Part shown: positions 6,728 through 14,447 of the stretch, one piece after another
Layout of the letters: each line of letters opens with the position of its first letter
Position numbering within the stretch: position 1 is the stretch's first letter
Source: Bacilli bacterium
Lineage (GTDB): Bacteria > Bacillota_I > Bacilli_A > RF39 > UBA660
Direction: 5' to 3'
Length of the DNA stretch: 17,852 bases
Assembly: GCA_918219625.1 (NCBI GenBank)
Contig: CAKJXT010000078.1
Coordinates: 1-17,852, forward strand
Notes under the pieces: generated by a model
What the model was told of the DNA's origin: nothing
Database searches by the model: none
What the model saw: only the letters and a program-made list of their open reading frames with translations
Position numbers and translations under genes: made by a program

Positions 6728-6740
6728 TGATGCTTTTTTT
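6716..6740 (+). terminator. Terminator of cca
   Basis: AAGTGTCA (6716-6723) pairs with TGATGCTT (6728-6735) with two G-U pairs around loop GTAA, then T7. The stem overlaps the stop codon. Confidence 0.7.
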
Positions 6741-6741
6741 C

Positions 6742-6770
6742 TTGTTTTTAATTTAATGTTCTTGTATAAT
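6742..6770 (+). promoter_or_regulatory. Promoter of dnaD-nth
   Basis: TTGTTT (6742-6747), 17-bp spacer, consensus TATAAT (6765-6770). Transcription from about 6777 leaves a leader of about 11 nt. The -35 overlaps the downstream side of the cca terminator. Confidence 0.7.
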
Positions 6771-6787
6771 AATTTATGGTGGTTACT

Positions 6788-7423
6788 ATGACTGATAAAT
6801 TAAAAGAGGTTCTTATTAATCGTGATATTTTAGTTCCTAGATTATTATTGTTTAATTATAGGAAAATTGGGTTGAATTCTGATGAGTTTGTGCTTTTAAT
6901 TTATCTTATTAATAATGATTCTATTTTTAATCCTAAGAAGATATGCGATGATATAGGTATGACACTTGCTGAGGTTATGGAATGTATTGAATCGCTTAGT
7001 TCTAAAGGTGTTATTAAGGTTTCTATTAGGAAGAATGGTAATGTAAGAAATGAATGTATTGATTTATCGGGTTTATATGATAAGCTTTCTTATTTGTTGA
7101 TTGATCATGAGGAAGAAAAGTCTACTAATATTTATGATGTTTTTGAGTCTGAATTTGGTAGAACTATTTCTCCTATGGAGTATCAAATTATTGGTGCATG
7201 GTTAGATAGTGGTACTAGTGAAGAGACTATCTTACTTGCTTTAAAGGAAGCTACTTATAATGGTGTTAGTAATTTAAGATATATTGATAAAATACTTAGT
7301 GAGTGGGCTAAAAAGGGTATTAAAACTGCTAATGATGTTGAAAAATCTAGAGTTAATTTTAAGAAGAAAAAAGAAGTTGCTTCTAATGATATTCTTAATT
7401 ATGATTGGTTAAACGATGAATGA
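6788..7423 (+). CDS. dnaD: DNA replication initiation protein DnaD
   Basis: DnaD is a primosomal protein that helps load the replicative helicase at origin and restart sites in Bacillota. The protein has 211 residues. The N-terminal ~95 residues form a winged-helix domain (LNSDEFVLLIYLIN, then MTLAEVMECIESLSSKGVI). The C-terminal DnaB_2-type domain covers about 105-180, with YDVFESEFGRTISPMEYQII and the closing YIDKILSEWAKKGI motif. A charged KKKK tail follows. The start at 6788 is preceded by GGTGG (6778-6782). The in-frame ATG at 6776 coincides with the predicted transcription start and has no SD. It overlaps nth by 8 nt, the same gene pair as in B. subtilis. Confidence 0.9.
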   Translation: MTDKLKEVLINRDILVPRLLLFNYRKIGLNSDEFVLLIYLINNDSIFNPKKICDDIGMTLAEVMECIESLSSKGVIKVSIRKNGNVRNECIDLSGLYDKLSYLLIDHEEEKSTNIYDVFESEFGRTISPMEYQIIGAWLDSGTSEETILLALKEATYNGVSNLRYIDKILSEWAKKGIKTANDVEKSRVNFKKKKEVASNDILNYDWLNDE

Positions 7424-8021
7424 TATTATTAATTATTTAGATGAATTAATTCCTAATCCTAAGTGTGAGCTTAATTATAATAAGGATTATGAGTTGTTGA
7501 TTGCGACTATGCTTAGCGCTCAAACTACTGATAAACGTGTTAATAGTGTTACTAATATTTTATTTAGTAAGTATCCGACTCTAAATGATTTAGCTAATGC
7601 TTCTTTTTCTGATGTTTGTTCTATTATTAGACCTATTGGTACTTTTAATAAGAAGGCCCATAATGTTATTCTTATTTCTAAGAAGTTATTAGATATTGGT
7701 TATGTTCCTAATGATAGAAAGTTTTTGGAGTCTTTACCTGGAGTAGGGAGGAAGACTACTAATGTTGTTTTAAGTAATATTTATGATGAACCTTTAATTG
7801 CGGTTGATACTCATGTATCTCGTGTTAGTGTAAGATTGGGTTTGGCTAAAAAAAATGATGATGTTTTAACTATTGAGAAGAAGTTAAATCGTAAGTTTCC
7901 TAAAGATAAGTTATGTAGACTTCATCATCAATTGGTTTTATTTGGAAGATATTATTGTAAGGCGATTAATCCTAGTTGTGATAGTTGTGGTTTAAAAGAC
8001 AGATGTCGTTATAAGAAATGA
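7416..8021 (+). CDS. nth: Endonuclease III, base-excision DNA glycosylase/AP lyase
   Basis: Nth removes oxidised pyrimidines and cuts at the abasic site. All key elements are present in 201 residues: helix-hairpin-helix LPGVGRKT at 107-114 with catalytic Lys113, catalytic Asp131 in AVDTHVSR, and the [4Fe-4S] ligands Cys181, 188, 191 and 197 (C-X6-C-X2-C-X5-C). The ATG lies inside the end of dnaD and has no good SD, so it is probably translated by coupling to dnaD. The last codons and stop form part of the terminator stem. Confidence 0.96.
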   Translation: MNDIINYLDELIPNPKCELNYNKDYELLIATMLSAQTTDKRVNSVTNILFSKYPTLNDLANASFSDVCSIIRPIGTFNKKAHNVILISKKLLDIGYVPNDRKFLESLPGVGRKTTNVVLSNIYDEPLIAVDTHVSRVSVRLGLAKKNDDVLTIEKKLNRKFPKDKLCRLHHQLVLFGRYYCKAINPSCDSCGLKDRCRYKK

Positions 8022-8030
8022 CATCTTTTT
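8001..8030 (+). terminator. Terminator of dnaD-nth
   Basis: A 10-bp stem (AGATGTCGTT 8001-8010 with AATGACATCT 8017-8026, one G-U) lies over the nth stop, then TTTT. It abuts the CIRCE element. Confidence 0.8.
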
Positions 8031-8055
8031 AGCACTCTTTATTGACAAGTGCTAA
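8029..8055. promoter_or_regulatory. CIRCE operator (HrcA site) of htpG
   Basis: TTAGCACTC (8029-8037), exactly 9 bp, then AAGTGCTAA (8047-8055). The consensus is TTAGCACTC-N9-GAGTGCTAA, so 17 of 18 arm bases match. The right half overlaps the last base of the -35 box, so bound HrcA should block RNA polymerase. CIRCE normally marks groE and dnaK operons; its presence on htpG implies heat-shock control by HrcA here. Confidence 0.9.
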
Positions 8056-8069
8056 AATATGAGTATAAT
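8042..8069 (+). promoter_or_regulatory. Sigma-A promoter of htpG
   Basis: Both hexamers are consensus: TTGACA (8042-8047) and TATAAT (8064-8069), 16 bp apart. A promoter this strong fits a gene held down by a repressor. Start near 8076. Confidence 0.85.
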
Positions 8070-8089
8070 TATATTGTGGAGGGTAAATT

Positions 8090-9973
8090 ATGAAGAAAAA
8101 ATTTAAAGCAGAGTCTAAGAAATTATTAGACATGATGATTAATTCAATTTATACAAATAGGGAGATATTTTTAAGAGAACTTATTTCCAATTCTAGTGAT
8201 GCACTTGATAAGTTATATTATAAGTCTCTTACTGATTCTAGTATTAAGGTTAATAAGAAGGATTTAAATATTAGAATTTCTGTTGATAAGGATTTAAGAA
8301 CTATATCTATTATTGATAATGGTTGTGGTATGAGTGATAAGGATTTGGAAGATTATTTAGGTGTTATTGCTCAAAGTGATTCATATTCTTTTAAACAGGA
8401 GAATAGTGACCAAAATGATGTTAATTTAATTGGACAGTTTGGTGTTGGTTTTTATTCAGCATTTATGGTTAGTAAAAGTGTAGAGGTTTTATCTAAGCCA
8501 TACGGTAGTGATAGAGCTTATTTGTGGAAGTCTGATGGTGTTGATGGTTATACTATTGAGAATTCTTCTATGGATGGATATGGCACTTGTATTACTCTTT
8601 ATTTAAAGGATGATACTGAGGATGTTAAGTATAGTGATTTTTTAGAGGAATATACTATTAGATCTATTATTAAGAAGTATTCTGATTATATTGCTTATCC
8701 TATTATTATGCAGGTTAATAATCGTGTTTTAAAAGAGGGTAGTGATGATGAATATGTTGATTCTGTAGAGGATGAAACTTTAAATAGTATGATTCCTTTA
8801 TGGAAGAAGAATAAGAAAGATATAAGTGAAGAGGAGTATAATAATTTTTATTCTGATAAGTTTTTAGATTATGAAAAGCCTTTGAAAGTGATTCATACTT
8901 CTGTTGAAGGACAATGTAGTTATAATGCAATATTGTTTATACCAAGTCATGCTCCATATGATTTTTATACTAAAGAGTATGAGAAGGGTTTACAGCTTTA
9001 TTCTAATGGTGTTTTAATTATGGATAAGTGCAGTGAACTTCTTCCTGATTATTTTAGTTTTGTTAGAGGTGTTGTTGATACCTTAGATTTATCTTTAAAT
9101 ATTTCTCGTGAGACTTTACAAGAGGATAGAAATATTAAGATTATCGCTAAAAGTATTGAGAATAAGATTAAAAATGAATTGTCTGATATGTTAAAGAATG
9201 ATTTTGAAGAGTATAAAAAGTTCTTTAAGATATTTGGAATGCAGATTAAATTTGGTGCTTATAATAATTATGGCATGGATAAAGATAAATTGAAGGATTT
9301 AATTTTATTTTATTCATCTAATAAAGAAGATTATATAACTCTTAAGGATTATGTTTCTTCCATGAAAGATGATCAAAAAGAGATTTATTATGCTTCTGGA
9401 GAAAGTATTTCTAAGGTTGATTCTTTACCTCAGGTTGAACTAGTTAAGAGTAAGGGTTATGATATATTATATTTAACTGAGTATGTTGATGAATTTGTTG
9501 TTCAAGTTTTAATGGAGTATGAAGGTAAGAAGTTTATGAATGTTTCTTCTAATGAGCTTGATTTAGATAGCGAGGATGAGAAGAGGAAAGTAGAGGAGAA
9601 GAATAGTCTTTATAAAGATATATTTGATTGCATGAAGTCTTCTTTAGATAGTCAGGTAAGTGAGATTAAATTTACTTCTAGACTTAAGTCACATCCGGTT
9701 TGTTTAACTTCTAAGGGTGGCATTTCTACTGAAATGGAAAAGGTCATTAACGCAATGCCTACTGATGAGAAGGTTCAAGCTGATTTGGTTTTAGAGATAA
9801 ATGAAAATCATGAGATTGCTGATAAGATTAAAGAGTTATATGATACTGATAAAGATATGTTAGTCAAGTATACTAAGATTCTTTATTCTCAAGCTAGATT
9901 AATTGAAGGATTGTCTATTGATAATCCTACTGAAATAAGTAATTTGATATGTGAGATAATATCAAAAAAATAG
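8090..9973 (+). CDS. htpG: Molecular chaperone HtpG (bacterial Hsp90)
   Basis: HtpG is an ATP-driven homodimeric chaperone acting late in client folding, with DnaK. At 627 residues it has family length. The GHKL ATPase domain shows E30 and N34 in RELISNSSDALDK, DNGCGMS at 76-82, and the lid motif GQFGVGF at 115-121. The middle domain holds the conserved SLNISRETLQ stretch with its catalytic-loop Arg. The C-terminal dimerisation domain includes the SRLKSHPVCL region. The SD GGAGGG (8078-8083) is 6 nt before ATG. A CIRCE operator and a consensus promoter precede it, and it ends in a terminator shared with the convergent ponA. Confidence 0.97.
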   Translation: MKKKFKAESKKLLDMMINSIYTNREIFLRELISNSSDALDKLYYKSLTDSSIKVNKKDLNIRISVDKDLRTISIIDNGCGMSDKDLEDYLGVIAQSDSYSFKQENSDQNDVNLIGQFGVGFYSAFMVSKSVEVLSKPYGSDRAYLWKSDGVDGYTIENSSMDGYGTCITLYLKDDTEDVKYSDFLEEYTIRSIIKKYSDYIAYPIIMQVNNRVLKEGSDDEYVDSVEDETLNSMIPLWKKNKKDISEEEYNNFYSDKFLDYEKPLKVIHTSVEGQCSYNAILFIPSHAPYDFYTKEYEKGLQLYSNGVLIMDKCSELLPDYFSFVRGVVDTLDLSLNISRETLQEDRNIKIIAKSIENKIKNELSDMLKNDFEEYKKFFKIFGMQIKFGAYNNYGMDKDKLKDLILFYSSNKEDYITLKDYVSSMKDDQKEIYYASGESISKVDSLPQVELVKSKGYDILYLTEYVDEFVVQVLMEYEGKKFMNVSSNELDLDSEDEKRKVEEKNSLYKDIFDCMKSSLDSQVSEIKFTSRLKSHPVCLTSKGGISTEMEKVINAMPTDEKVQADLVLEINENHEIADKIKELYDTDKDMLVKYTKILYSQARLIEGLSIDNPTEISNLICEIISKK

Positions 9974-10001
9974 AGATATTTGCTAATCTCTATTTTTTTT
10001 T
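9962..10001. terminator. Bidirectional terminator between htpG and ponA
   Basis: TAGAGAT (9971-9977) pairs with ATCTCTA (9986-9992). The stem is flanked by A7 on the left and T9 on the right, extending it to about 14 bp and giving a T-run on either strand. It serves the two convergent genes. Confidence 0.88.
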
Positions 10002-12723
10002 AAGGATTTGTACTATTGTTTCCATTTGGTTCAGTTGGGTTAGTTTCTGTGTTTGTTCCGGGATTGGTTCCTGGATTTTCTGGAGTTGTAGGAGTTGTTG
10101 GTGTTGTAGGTATTGCTGGTGTTGTTGGTTTTGGCATTGTTGCTTTTATTTCAACTCCATTTGAATCCCATTTTTGTTCATTTACAAAACCTGCTTTTAT
10201 TATAAGTGTTATTTCTTTTGCGTCTTTTGTTCCTGCAGGTAGTTTTTTTAGATCATTTTCATCTATTGTAATATTTGTTTCTTTTGCTTCTTTTATGTAT
10301 GTTTCTGTTCCATTTGGATTTTTGTAATAAATTTTATATAAACGTGCTCCTAATAGACCGCTGTCAGTATTATAAACGTTTTCTACGCAATCATCAATAC
10401 TTTTGCATGTGTCTTTATATAAATCTCTTAGATAATCTCTATTTAGAGCATTCATTGTATCAGGTTCGTTCCATGAAAGTGTTATTACATTTCCTTTTGT
10501 TTCTGCTTTTTGATTTTTAACTTCTGCAGATCTTTCAAATTTTGTTGATACAGTTGTTGGTTCTGTTCCTGCTTTATATAATTCTGTCACTGTGTAGTCT
10601 TTTGGTGTATATGCACTAGGTAGTTGACCGTTTCCAGGAGATTTTGTTTCTACTGTTACATTTACAACACTACTTGGTCTTGTAAAATTTGGTGTTCCAG
10701 TGTATATTCCTTTAATTAATTCACTATATAAATTTATATTTCCACGTCCGCCAGTATTGTCAGTTATTTCATCATAACCATACCATATTGCTGTTGAATA
10801 ATCCCTACAAATACCTGCAACCCATAAGTCGTTTGCTGCATTACTATGAAGTCCTTTTGCTTTTATTACTTCAGCAGGATAGTTTGATGTTCCAGTTTTA
10901 CTTCCATAAGTAATTCCATTTATGCTTGTTCTATTTGTTGTAACCCATGTAGAACCTGTTACTAACATATCAGCAACTATATATGCTGTTGCATCACTCA
11001 TTGCTTTAATTCTTTCTGGTTTATGGATATATTCTTCATCACTATTTCTATATACTATTTTTGTAAATGTATATGGCTCAGTATAGTATCCACCATTAGC
11101 AAATGCTGCGTATGCTGCTGCAATAGAAAGTGGACTTTCTCCTGTTGTTTGACCATCTCCATAAGCTCCAATCGCATGTGCTTCGTGAATAAATTCTTCA
11201 TCTGTTTCAGGATGTAATCCTAATTTTGTTACAAAATCATATATGTTTTTGTTTTCATTTTGTTGAAATGCTTTAAGAGCAGGTATATTTCTTGATATTC
11301 TAAGTGCTTCTCTTGCTGATATAAAGCCTTTAAATTCACCATCGTGATTTTTAATATTTGTTCCATTTGAATAAGTATATCTTTCGTCATAGAAGAGATG
11401 ATAAGGAGATGCATCTTTATATTCAATTAATGGACCATAGTCATAAAGTGGTTTTGCAGTTGATCCAATTTGTCTTTTGTTCATTGTTGCATAATTCCAT
11501 CCTACTTGATTTTCCCTGTTTCTTCCTGCTCCGATAGCTACTACTGCTCCTGTGTTTGTATCTATTACAGCAATACCTGCTTGAACTTTATCGTTTTCCC
11601 AGTTAAAGTTTTTCATTAAGTTTGTTACATACTCTTGTTTTTCATTATCTATTGTTGTGTATATTAACATTGATGTTGTATATGGGTTATATCCTGTTTT
11701 TTCTTTTACATCTTCTACAACTGTATCAATAAAATCTTTGTATCTTGGATCTACTTGATCGTCTCCATCTGTATTTTTTGGATGAAGTATTTTTTCAACA
11801 GTTAGTTTTTCCGCTATCTCTTTTTCTTCTTTTGTAATATAACCATGTCTAAGCATTAAGTTTAATACGGTTTTTCTTCTTGCTTCTGTGTTTTCTGGAT
11901 TGATTGTAGGATCATATTTTCCAGGTGCTTGATATATACCTGCAATCATTGCTGCTTCTGCAAGGTTGATATTATTTACTGATTTGTTGAAGTAGTTTTG
12001 ACATGCTTGTTCAACACCATAAGCACCGCCACCCATGTAGTATGAGTTTACATAGAATTCCATTATTTCTTCTTTTGTATATGTTTTTTCAATTTTTTCT
12101 GTTGCTAAATATATATCTGTAAATTTTCTTTTTATTCCTTCAAATCCATTTGCTACATTAGATGTATATGCATTTTTTGATACTTGCATTGTTAGGGTAG
12201 AGGCACCACCACCACCACCACCTAGTACTTGGCTAAATGATGCTTTTAAGAATCTGGCTGCATTAAACCCGTTATGTTGGAAGAATGTTGAGTCTTCTGT
12301 TGCGACTATTGCATCTATTAATATTTGTGGCATATCGTTGTATTCTATTTTTTCTCTTTTTTCTGTACCTAGTTTAGCAATTTGATTTCCATTTGTATCA
12401 TATACTATTGATGATTCTTGTGTAAATAAATTTTTGGGATTAAATTCTGGTGCATCTTTTATTATAATCATCATAAATAATGCAACTGCTATAATCCCTA
12501 AAAGCATACATCCTAGTATTGCTAATAATATTATTTGTAGAATCTTTTGTTTATTGAGTTTTCTTTTTTTCTTTTTTTCTTTTATATCTGCTTTTTTGTG
12601 TATATTCTTTTGTTGTTGAACTTTTTTTTGCTCCACATTTTTTGTATTATTTTGTGTAGACTTTTTAGTCATATTTTTTTTCTTTGTATTGTTGTTTTTC
12701 TTTTTTTCTTTTGAGTCTTTCAT
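10000..12723 (-). CDS. ponA: Class A penicillin-binding protein 1 (glycosyltransferase + transpeptidase)
   Basis: This bifunctional cell-wall synthase polymerises and crosslinks peptidoglycan. It has 907 residues. Residues 1-60 form a cytoplasmic tail rich in Lys, Asn and Gln, and 61-88 a membrane anchor. The GT51 domain shows ATEDSTFFQH with catalytic Glu143, GASTLTMQ at 173-180, and an EFYVNSYYMGGGAYGV region at 222-237. The transpeptidase shows S421-T-A-K424, S477-R-N479 and K609-T-G. About 745-865 looks like a fibronectin-III-like domain, and the end is a Thr/Pro/Asn-rich tail. A six-Gly run at 168-173 sits next to the GT motif. The SD AAGGAGG is strong. Its ATG overlaps the recU stop by 4 nt, as in the B. 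subtilis recU-ponA pair, which supports the name. Confidence 0.93.
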   Translation of the reverse strand: MKDSKEKKKNNNTKKKNMTKKSTQNNTKNVEQKKVQQQKNIHKKADIKEKKKKRKLNKQKILQIILLAILGCMLLGIIAVALFMMIIIKDAPEFNPKNLFTQESSIVYDTNGNQIAKLGTEKREKIEYNDMPQILIDAIVATEDSTFFQHNGFNAARFLKASFSQVLGGGGGGASTLTMQVSKNAYTSNVANGFEGIKRKFTDIYLATEKIEKTYTKEEIMEFYVNSYYMGGGAYGVEQACQNYFNKSVNNINLAEAAMIAGIYQAPGKYDPTINPENTEARRKTVLNLMLRHGYITKEEKEIAEKLTVEKILHPKNTDGDDQVDPRYKDFIDTVVEDVKEKTGYNPYTTSMLIYTTIDNEKQEYVTNLMKNFNWENDKVQAGIAVIDTNTGAVVAIGAGRNRENQVGWNYATMNKRQIGSTAKPLYDYGPLIEYKDASPYHLFYDERYTYSNGTNIKNHDGEFKGFISAREALRISRNIPALKAFQQNENKNIYDFVTKLGLHPETDEEFIHEAHAIGAYGDGQTTGESPLSIAAAYAAFANGGYYTEPYTFTKIVYRNSDEEYIHKPERIKAMSDATAYIVADMLVTGSTWVTTNRTSINGITYGSKTGTSNYPAEVIKAKGLHSNAANDLWVAGICRDYSTAIWYGYDEITDNTGGRGNINLYSELIKGIYTGTPNFTRPSSVVNVTVETKSPGNGQLPSAYTPKDYTVTELYKAGTEPTTVSTKFERSAEVKNQKAETKGNVITLSWNEPDTMNALNRDYLRDLYKDTCKSIDDCVENVYNTDSGLLGARLYKIYYKNPNGTETYIKEAKETNITIDENDLKKLPAGTKDAKEITLIIKAGFVNEQKWDSNGVEIKATMPKPTTPAIPTTPTTPTTPENPGTNPGTNTETNPTEPNGNNSTNP
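12205..12222 (-). repeat. In-frame trinucleotide repeat in ponA (six GGT codons)
   Basis: The plus strand reads (ACC)6, encoding six consecutive Gly all with codon GGT, directly before the GASTLTMQ motif of the GT51 domain. Such a pure tract is prone to length change by slippage and stands out in AT-rich DNA. Confidence 0.85.
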
Positions 12724-13289
12724 AGTACCTCCTTATATAAATCATCAATTATTTTTATATAATCAACTCTTGGATTATATTTATCTGGAATTACATATCC
12801 TTTTTGTTCAAAGTACTCAATTGGTATTGATTTTCTATCATTGTCTTTTAAAAAAGATATTAATTCTTTTGCATCTAAATAATATGTTTTATTATATGTT
12901 ATGAATCTTACTATTAAAAATGCAATGCCACCGTGTTTAATTATGCTTTTTAAGTGGTTTATTTGATGTTTATGTATGTTTGATAGTGGAAAGCTTGTTT
13001 TATTTTTTGTCTCTTTTGCTTCAAAATCTATATATTTTCCTTTATATATTCCATTATAGTCTGTAGTTGATGGAATTTTAAATCTAGCTTCTCTTATTAC
13101 TGCATCATTTCTACTTTTATAATCAACTCTATTAATTGTAATAGGTGTTGGTTTTTTATGGACGACTGCAATATCATGTATGAGATAGAAGTTATTTGTT
13201 TCGTTTAAATCATTTTCTAGTGTCATACCTCTGTTTCCATAGTAAACATCTTTTTTTTGTGTTATTTTTACTCCTGTTGGATAATGCAT
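12720..13289 (-). CDS. recU: Holliday junction resolvase RecU
   Basis: RecU cuts four-way DNA junctions in recombination and chromosome segregation in Bacillota. It is 189 residues from the chosen start. The family core is very clear: YGNRGMTLENDLNETN, then HKKPTPI, then TTDYNGIYKGKYIDFEAKE with the catalytic Asp, Glu and Lys, then NKTSFPL. The start at 13289 gives MHYPTGVKI, which aligns with the B. subtilis N-terminus as I recall it, and has GGTGAG 5 nt upstream. The longer ORF from 13334 is rejected because its ATG coincides with the -35 box. It is the first gene of the recU-ponA operon (ATGA overlap). Confidence 0.95.
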   Translation of the reverse strand: MHYPTGVKITQKKDVYYGNRGMTLENDLNETNNFYLIHDIAVVHKKPTPITINRVDYKSRNDAVIREARFKIPSTTDYNGIYKGKYIDFEAKETKNKTSFPLSNIHKHQINHLKSIIKHGGIAFLIVRFITYNKTYYLDAKELISFLKDNDRKSIPIEYFEQKGYVIPDKYNPRVDYIKIIDDLYKEVL

Positions 13290-13305
13290 AATCTCACCAA
13301 TAATA

Positions 13306-13334
13306 ATTATACTAGATGTATTGTTTTTTTTCAA
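13306..13334 (-). promoter_or_regulatory. Promoter of recU-ponA
   Basis: On the minus strand, TTGAAA (13334-13329), 17-bp spacer, TATAAT (13311-13306). Start near 13299, giving a leader of about 10 nt. Confidence 0.75.
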
Positions 13335-13399
13335 GAAATAAATATTTGGTTCTAATATTTTCTAGTTTTGTCGATTTTGTAGAATTGTTTTTCTTTAAA

Positions 13400-13408
13400 T
13401 GATATTCT
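13400..13408 (+). promoter_or_regulatory. Extended -10 element upstream of a small ORF
   Basis: TGATATTCT gives a TGn-TATTCT extended -10 about 16 bp before the small ORF. No well-spaced -35 is visible. Confidence 0.35.
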
Positions 13409-13426
13409 ATTTTCAGAGGTGATATG

Positions 13427-13549
13427 ATGGATAGACATCACATGGAAAGTATTTTTAATGATATGATTAATGATATTACTTATATTAAAATGGAGACTTT
13501 AATTAATAGATTTAGAAATGAAAGAAAAAGAAAAAAAACTAGGAATTGA
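13427..13549 (+). CDS. Small basic-tailed protein of unknown function (40 residues)
   Basis: ATG at 13427 follows the SD AGAGGTG (13415-13421) by 5 nt; an adjacent ATG at 13424 would add one Met. The protein starts with MDRHHMES and has a short amphipathic middle (IFNDMINDITYIKMETLINR). It ends in a strongly basic tail, RNERKRKKTRN. No membrane segment or signal is seen. It lies alone between divergent recU and a convergent metallophosphoesterase gene. An SD, an extended -10 and a terminator overlapping its end support expression. The family is not recognised, and chance in AT-rich DNA remains possible. Confidence 0.5.
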   Translation: MDRHHMESIFNDMINDITYIKMETLINRFRNERKRKKTRN

Positions 13550-13566
13550 ATTATTCTTAGTTTTTT
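13531..13566. terminator. Bidirectional terminator after the small ORF and the metallophosphoesterase gene
   Basis: ACTAGGAAT (13538-13546) pairs with ATTCTTAGT (13553-13561) with one G-U on the plus strand (an A-C mismatch on the minus strand). It has A8 on the left and T6 on the right. Confidence 0.7.
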
Positions 13567-14381
13567 GTTAGTCTATAAAGATTTACAGATGGCTTGTTAA
13601 ATAGTCTATATTTAAATTTTGTTGTTCCTATTCCGCTTGATATATACATATCTGTGTTGTTTATTAAGTAATGATTTTTATAGTATTTTTTAGAGCCTTT
13701 TTGTAGTAATAATTGTTTTATTAGTGGTATATTTATTTGACCGTTTAATGAGTGACCTGCTAGTATTAAGTCATATTTGTTTTGTAAATCAACTACTTTA
13801 TCAGGTTCATGCATTATATATATTGAGTATATATCTTCATTATTTGTGTCTGCATTAGTGATTCTTATTTTTGAATTTCTTTTATAGTATATAAATTTTT
13901 CTTTATTGTTTATGTTAATGAAGTTACTTTGTTCAGTTATTTCTTTCCATAATTTTTCATCGTAGTCTTTATCACCCATTATTGCGTATTTATCTATTGT
14001 AACTTTTGTTTCCTTTAGTGTATTTATTATTTCTGCTTTTTCTTCTTCATTTATTTCTTTATCTAACAGGTCACCTGTTAGTACTAGTATGTCAGGTTTT
14101 GTTTTATTTATTTCTTGTACTATGTATTTTAATTCTTTTATATTTGTTGTGTTTCCAAAGTGTATATCTGATATTTGTAATAGTTTTATCCCATGAAATT
14201 CTTCCGGTATTTTATTATTTGTAATTTTATACTCATTGATTTTTAATCCAGTGGTTGCTTTAAATCTTGCATATACAATTAGTAGTACAATTCCTAAAAT
14301 AATTATTGATATTATTTTTATAATTTTCCATATATTTTTTGATTGTTCTTCATCTTTTTCATTTTTAATTTCTATATCCAT
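13557..14381 (-). CDS. Membrane-anchored metallophosphoesterase-like protein with altered motifs
   Basis: The 274-residue protein has a charged cytoplasmic N-terminus, one membrane segment at about 19-38, and an outer calcineurin-like phosphoesterase domain of the YkuE/YaeI kind. The order of motifs is right: D72-I-H74, GDLLD at 103-107, H191 in MHEPD, and a closing SSGIGTTKFKYRLFNKPSV that is family-typical. Two motifs are changed. The usual GNH[DE] is GDKD (136-139), and GHTHGGQ is GHSLNGQ (209-215). These changes remove the catalytic His and one metal-ligand His. Activity may be lost or changed. The start at 14381 has GGAG 8 nt upstream; a longer ORF from 14429 lacks an SD and overlaps the tmcAL terminator. 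Confidence 0.85.
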   Translation of the reverse strand: MDIEIKNEKDEEQSKNIWKIIKIISIIILGIVLLIVYARFKATTGLKINEYKITNNKIPEEFHGIKLLQISDIHFGNTTNIKELKYIVQEINKTKPDILVLTGDLLDKEINEEEKAEIINTLKETKVTIDKYAIMGDKDYDEKLWKEITEQSNFININNKEKFIYYKRNSKIRITNADTNNEDIYSIYIMHEPDKVVDLQNKYDLILAGHSLNGQINIPLIKQLLLQKGSKKYYKNHYLINNTDMYISSGIGTTKFKYRLFNKPSVNLYRLTKN

Positions 14382-14411
14382 GTTACACTCTCCATTATAA
14401 TAATAGCATAA

Positions 14412-14447
14412 ATTAAAATTAAAAGCCAACTATTTTATAATTGGCTT
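14412..14447 (-). terminator. Terminator of tmcAL (minus strand)
   Basis: On the minus strand AAGCCAA (14447-14441) pairs with TTGGCTT (14429-14423), followed by TTAATTTTAATTT. The stem spans the tmcAL stop codon. Confidence 0.65.

Noticed and set aside
10016..12904. Several plus-strand ORFs (for example 10016-10327, 11023-11217, 12434-12619, 12689-12904) opposite ponA and recU
   Set aside because: They have no SDs, are hydrophobic or low-complexity, and arise from the T/G-rich strand opposite well-identified genes.
13290..13334. Fifteen extra N-terminal residues on RecU
   Set aside because: The upstream ATG coincides with the -35 box and the extension (MKKNNTSSIIIIGEI) is not a family feature.
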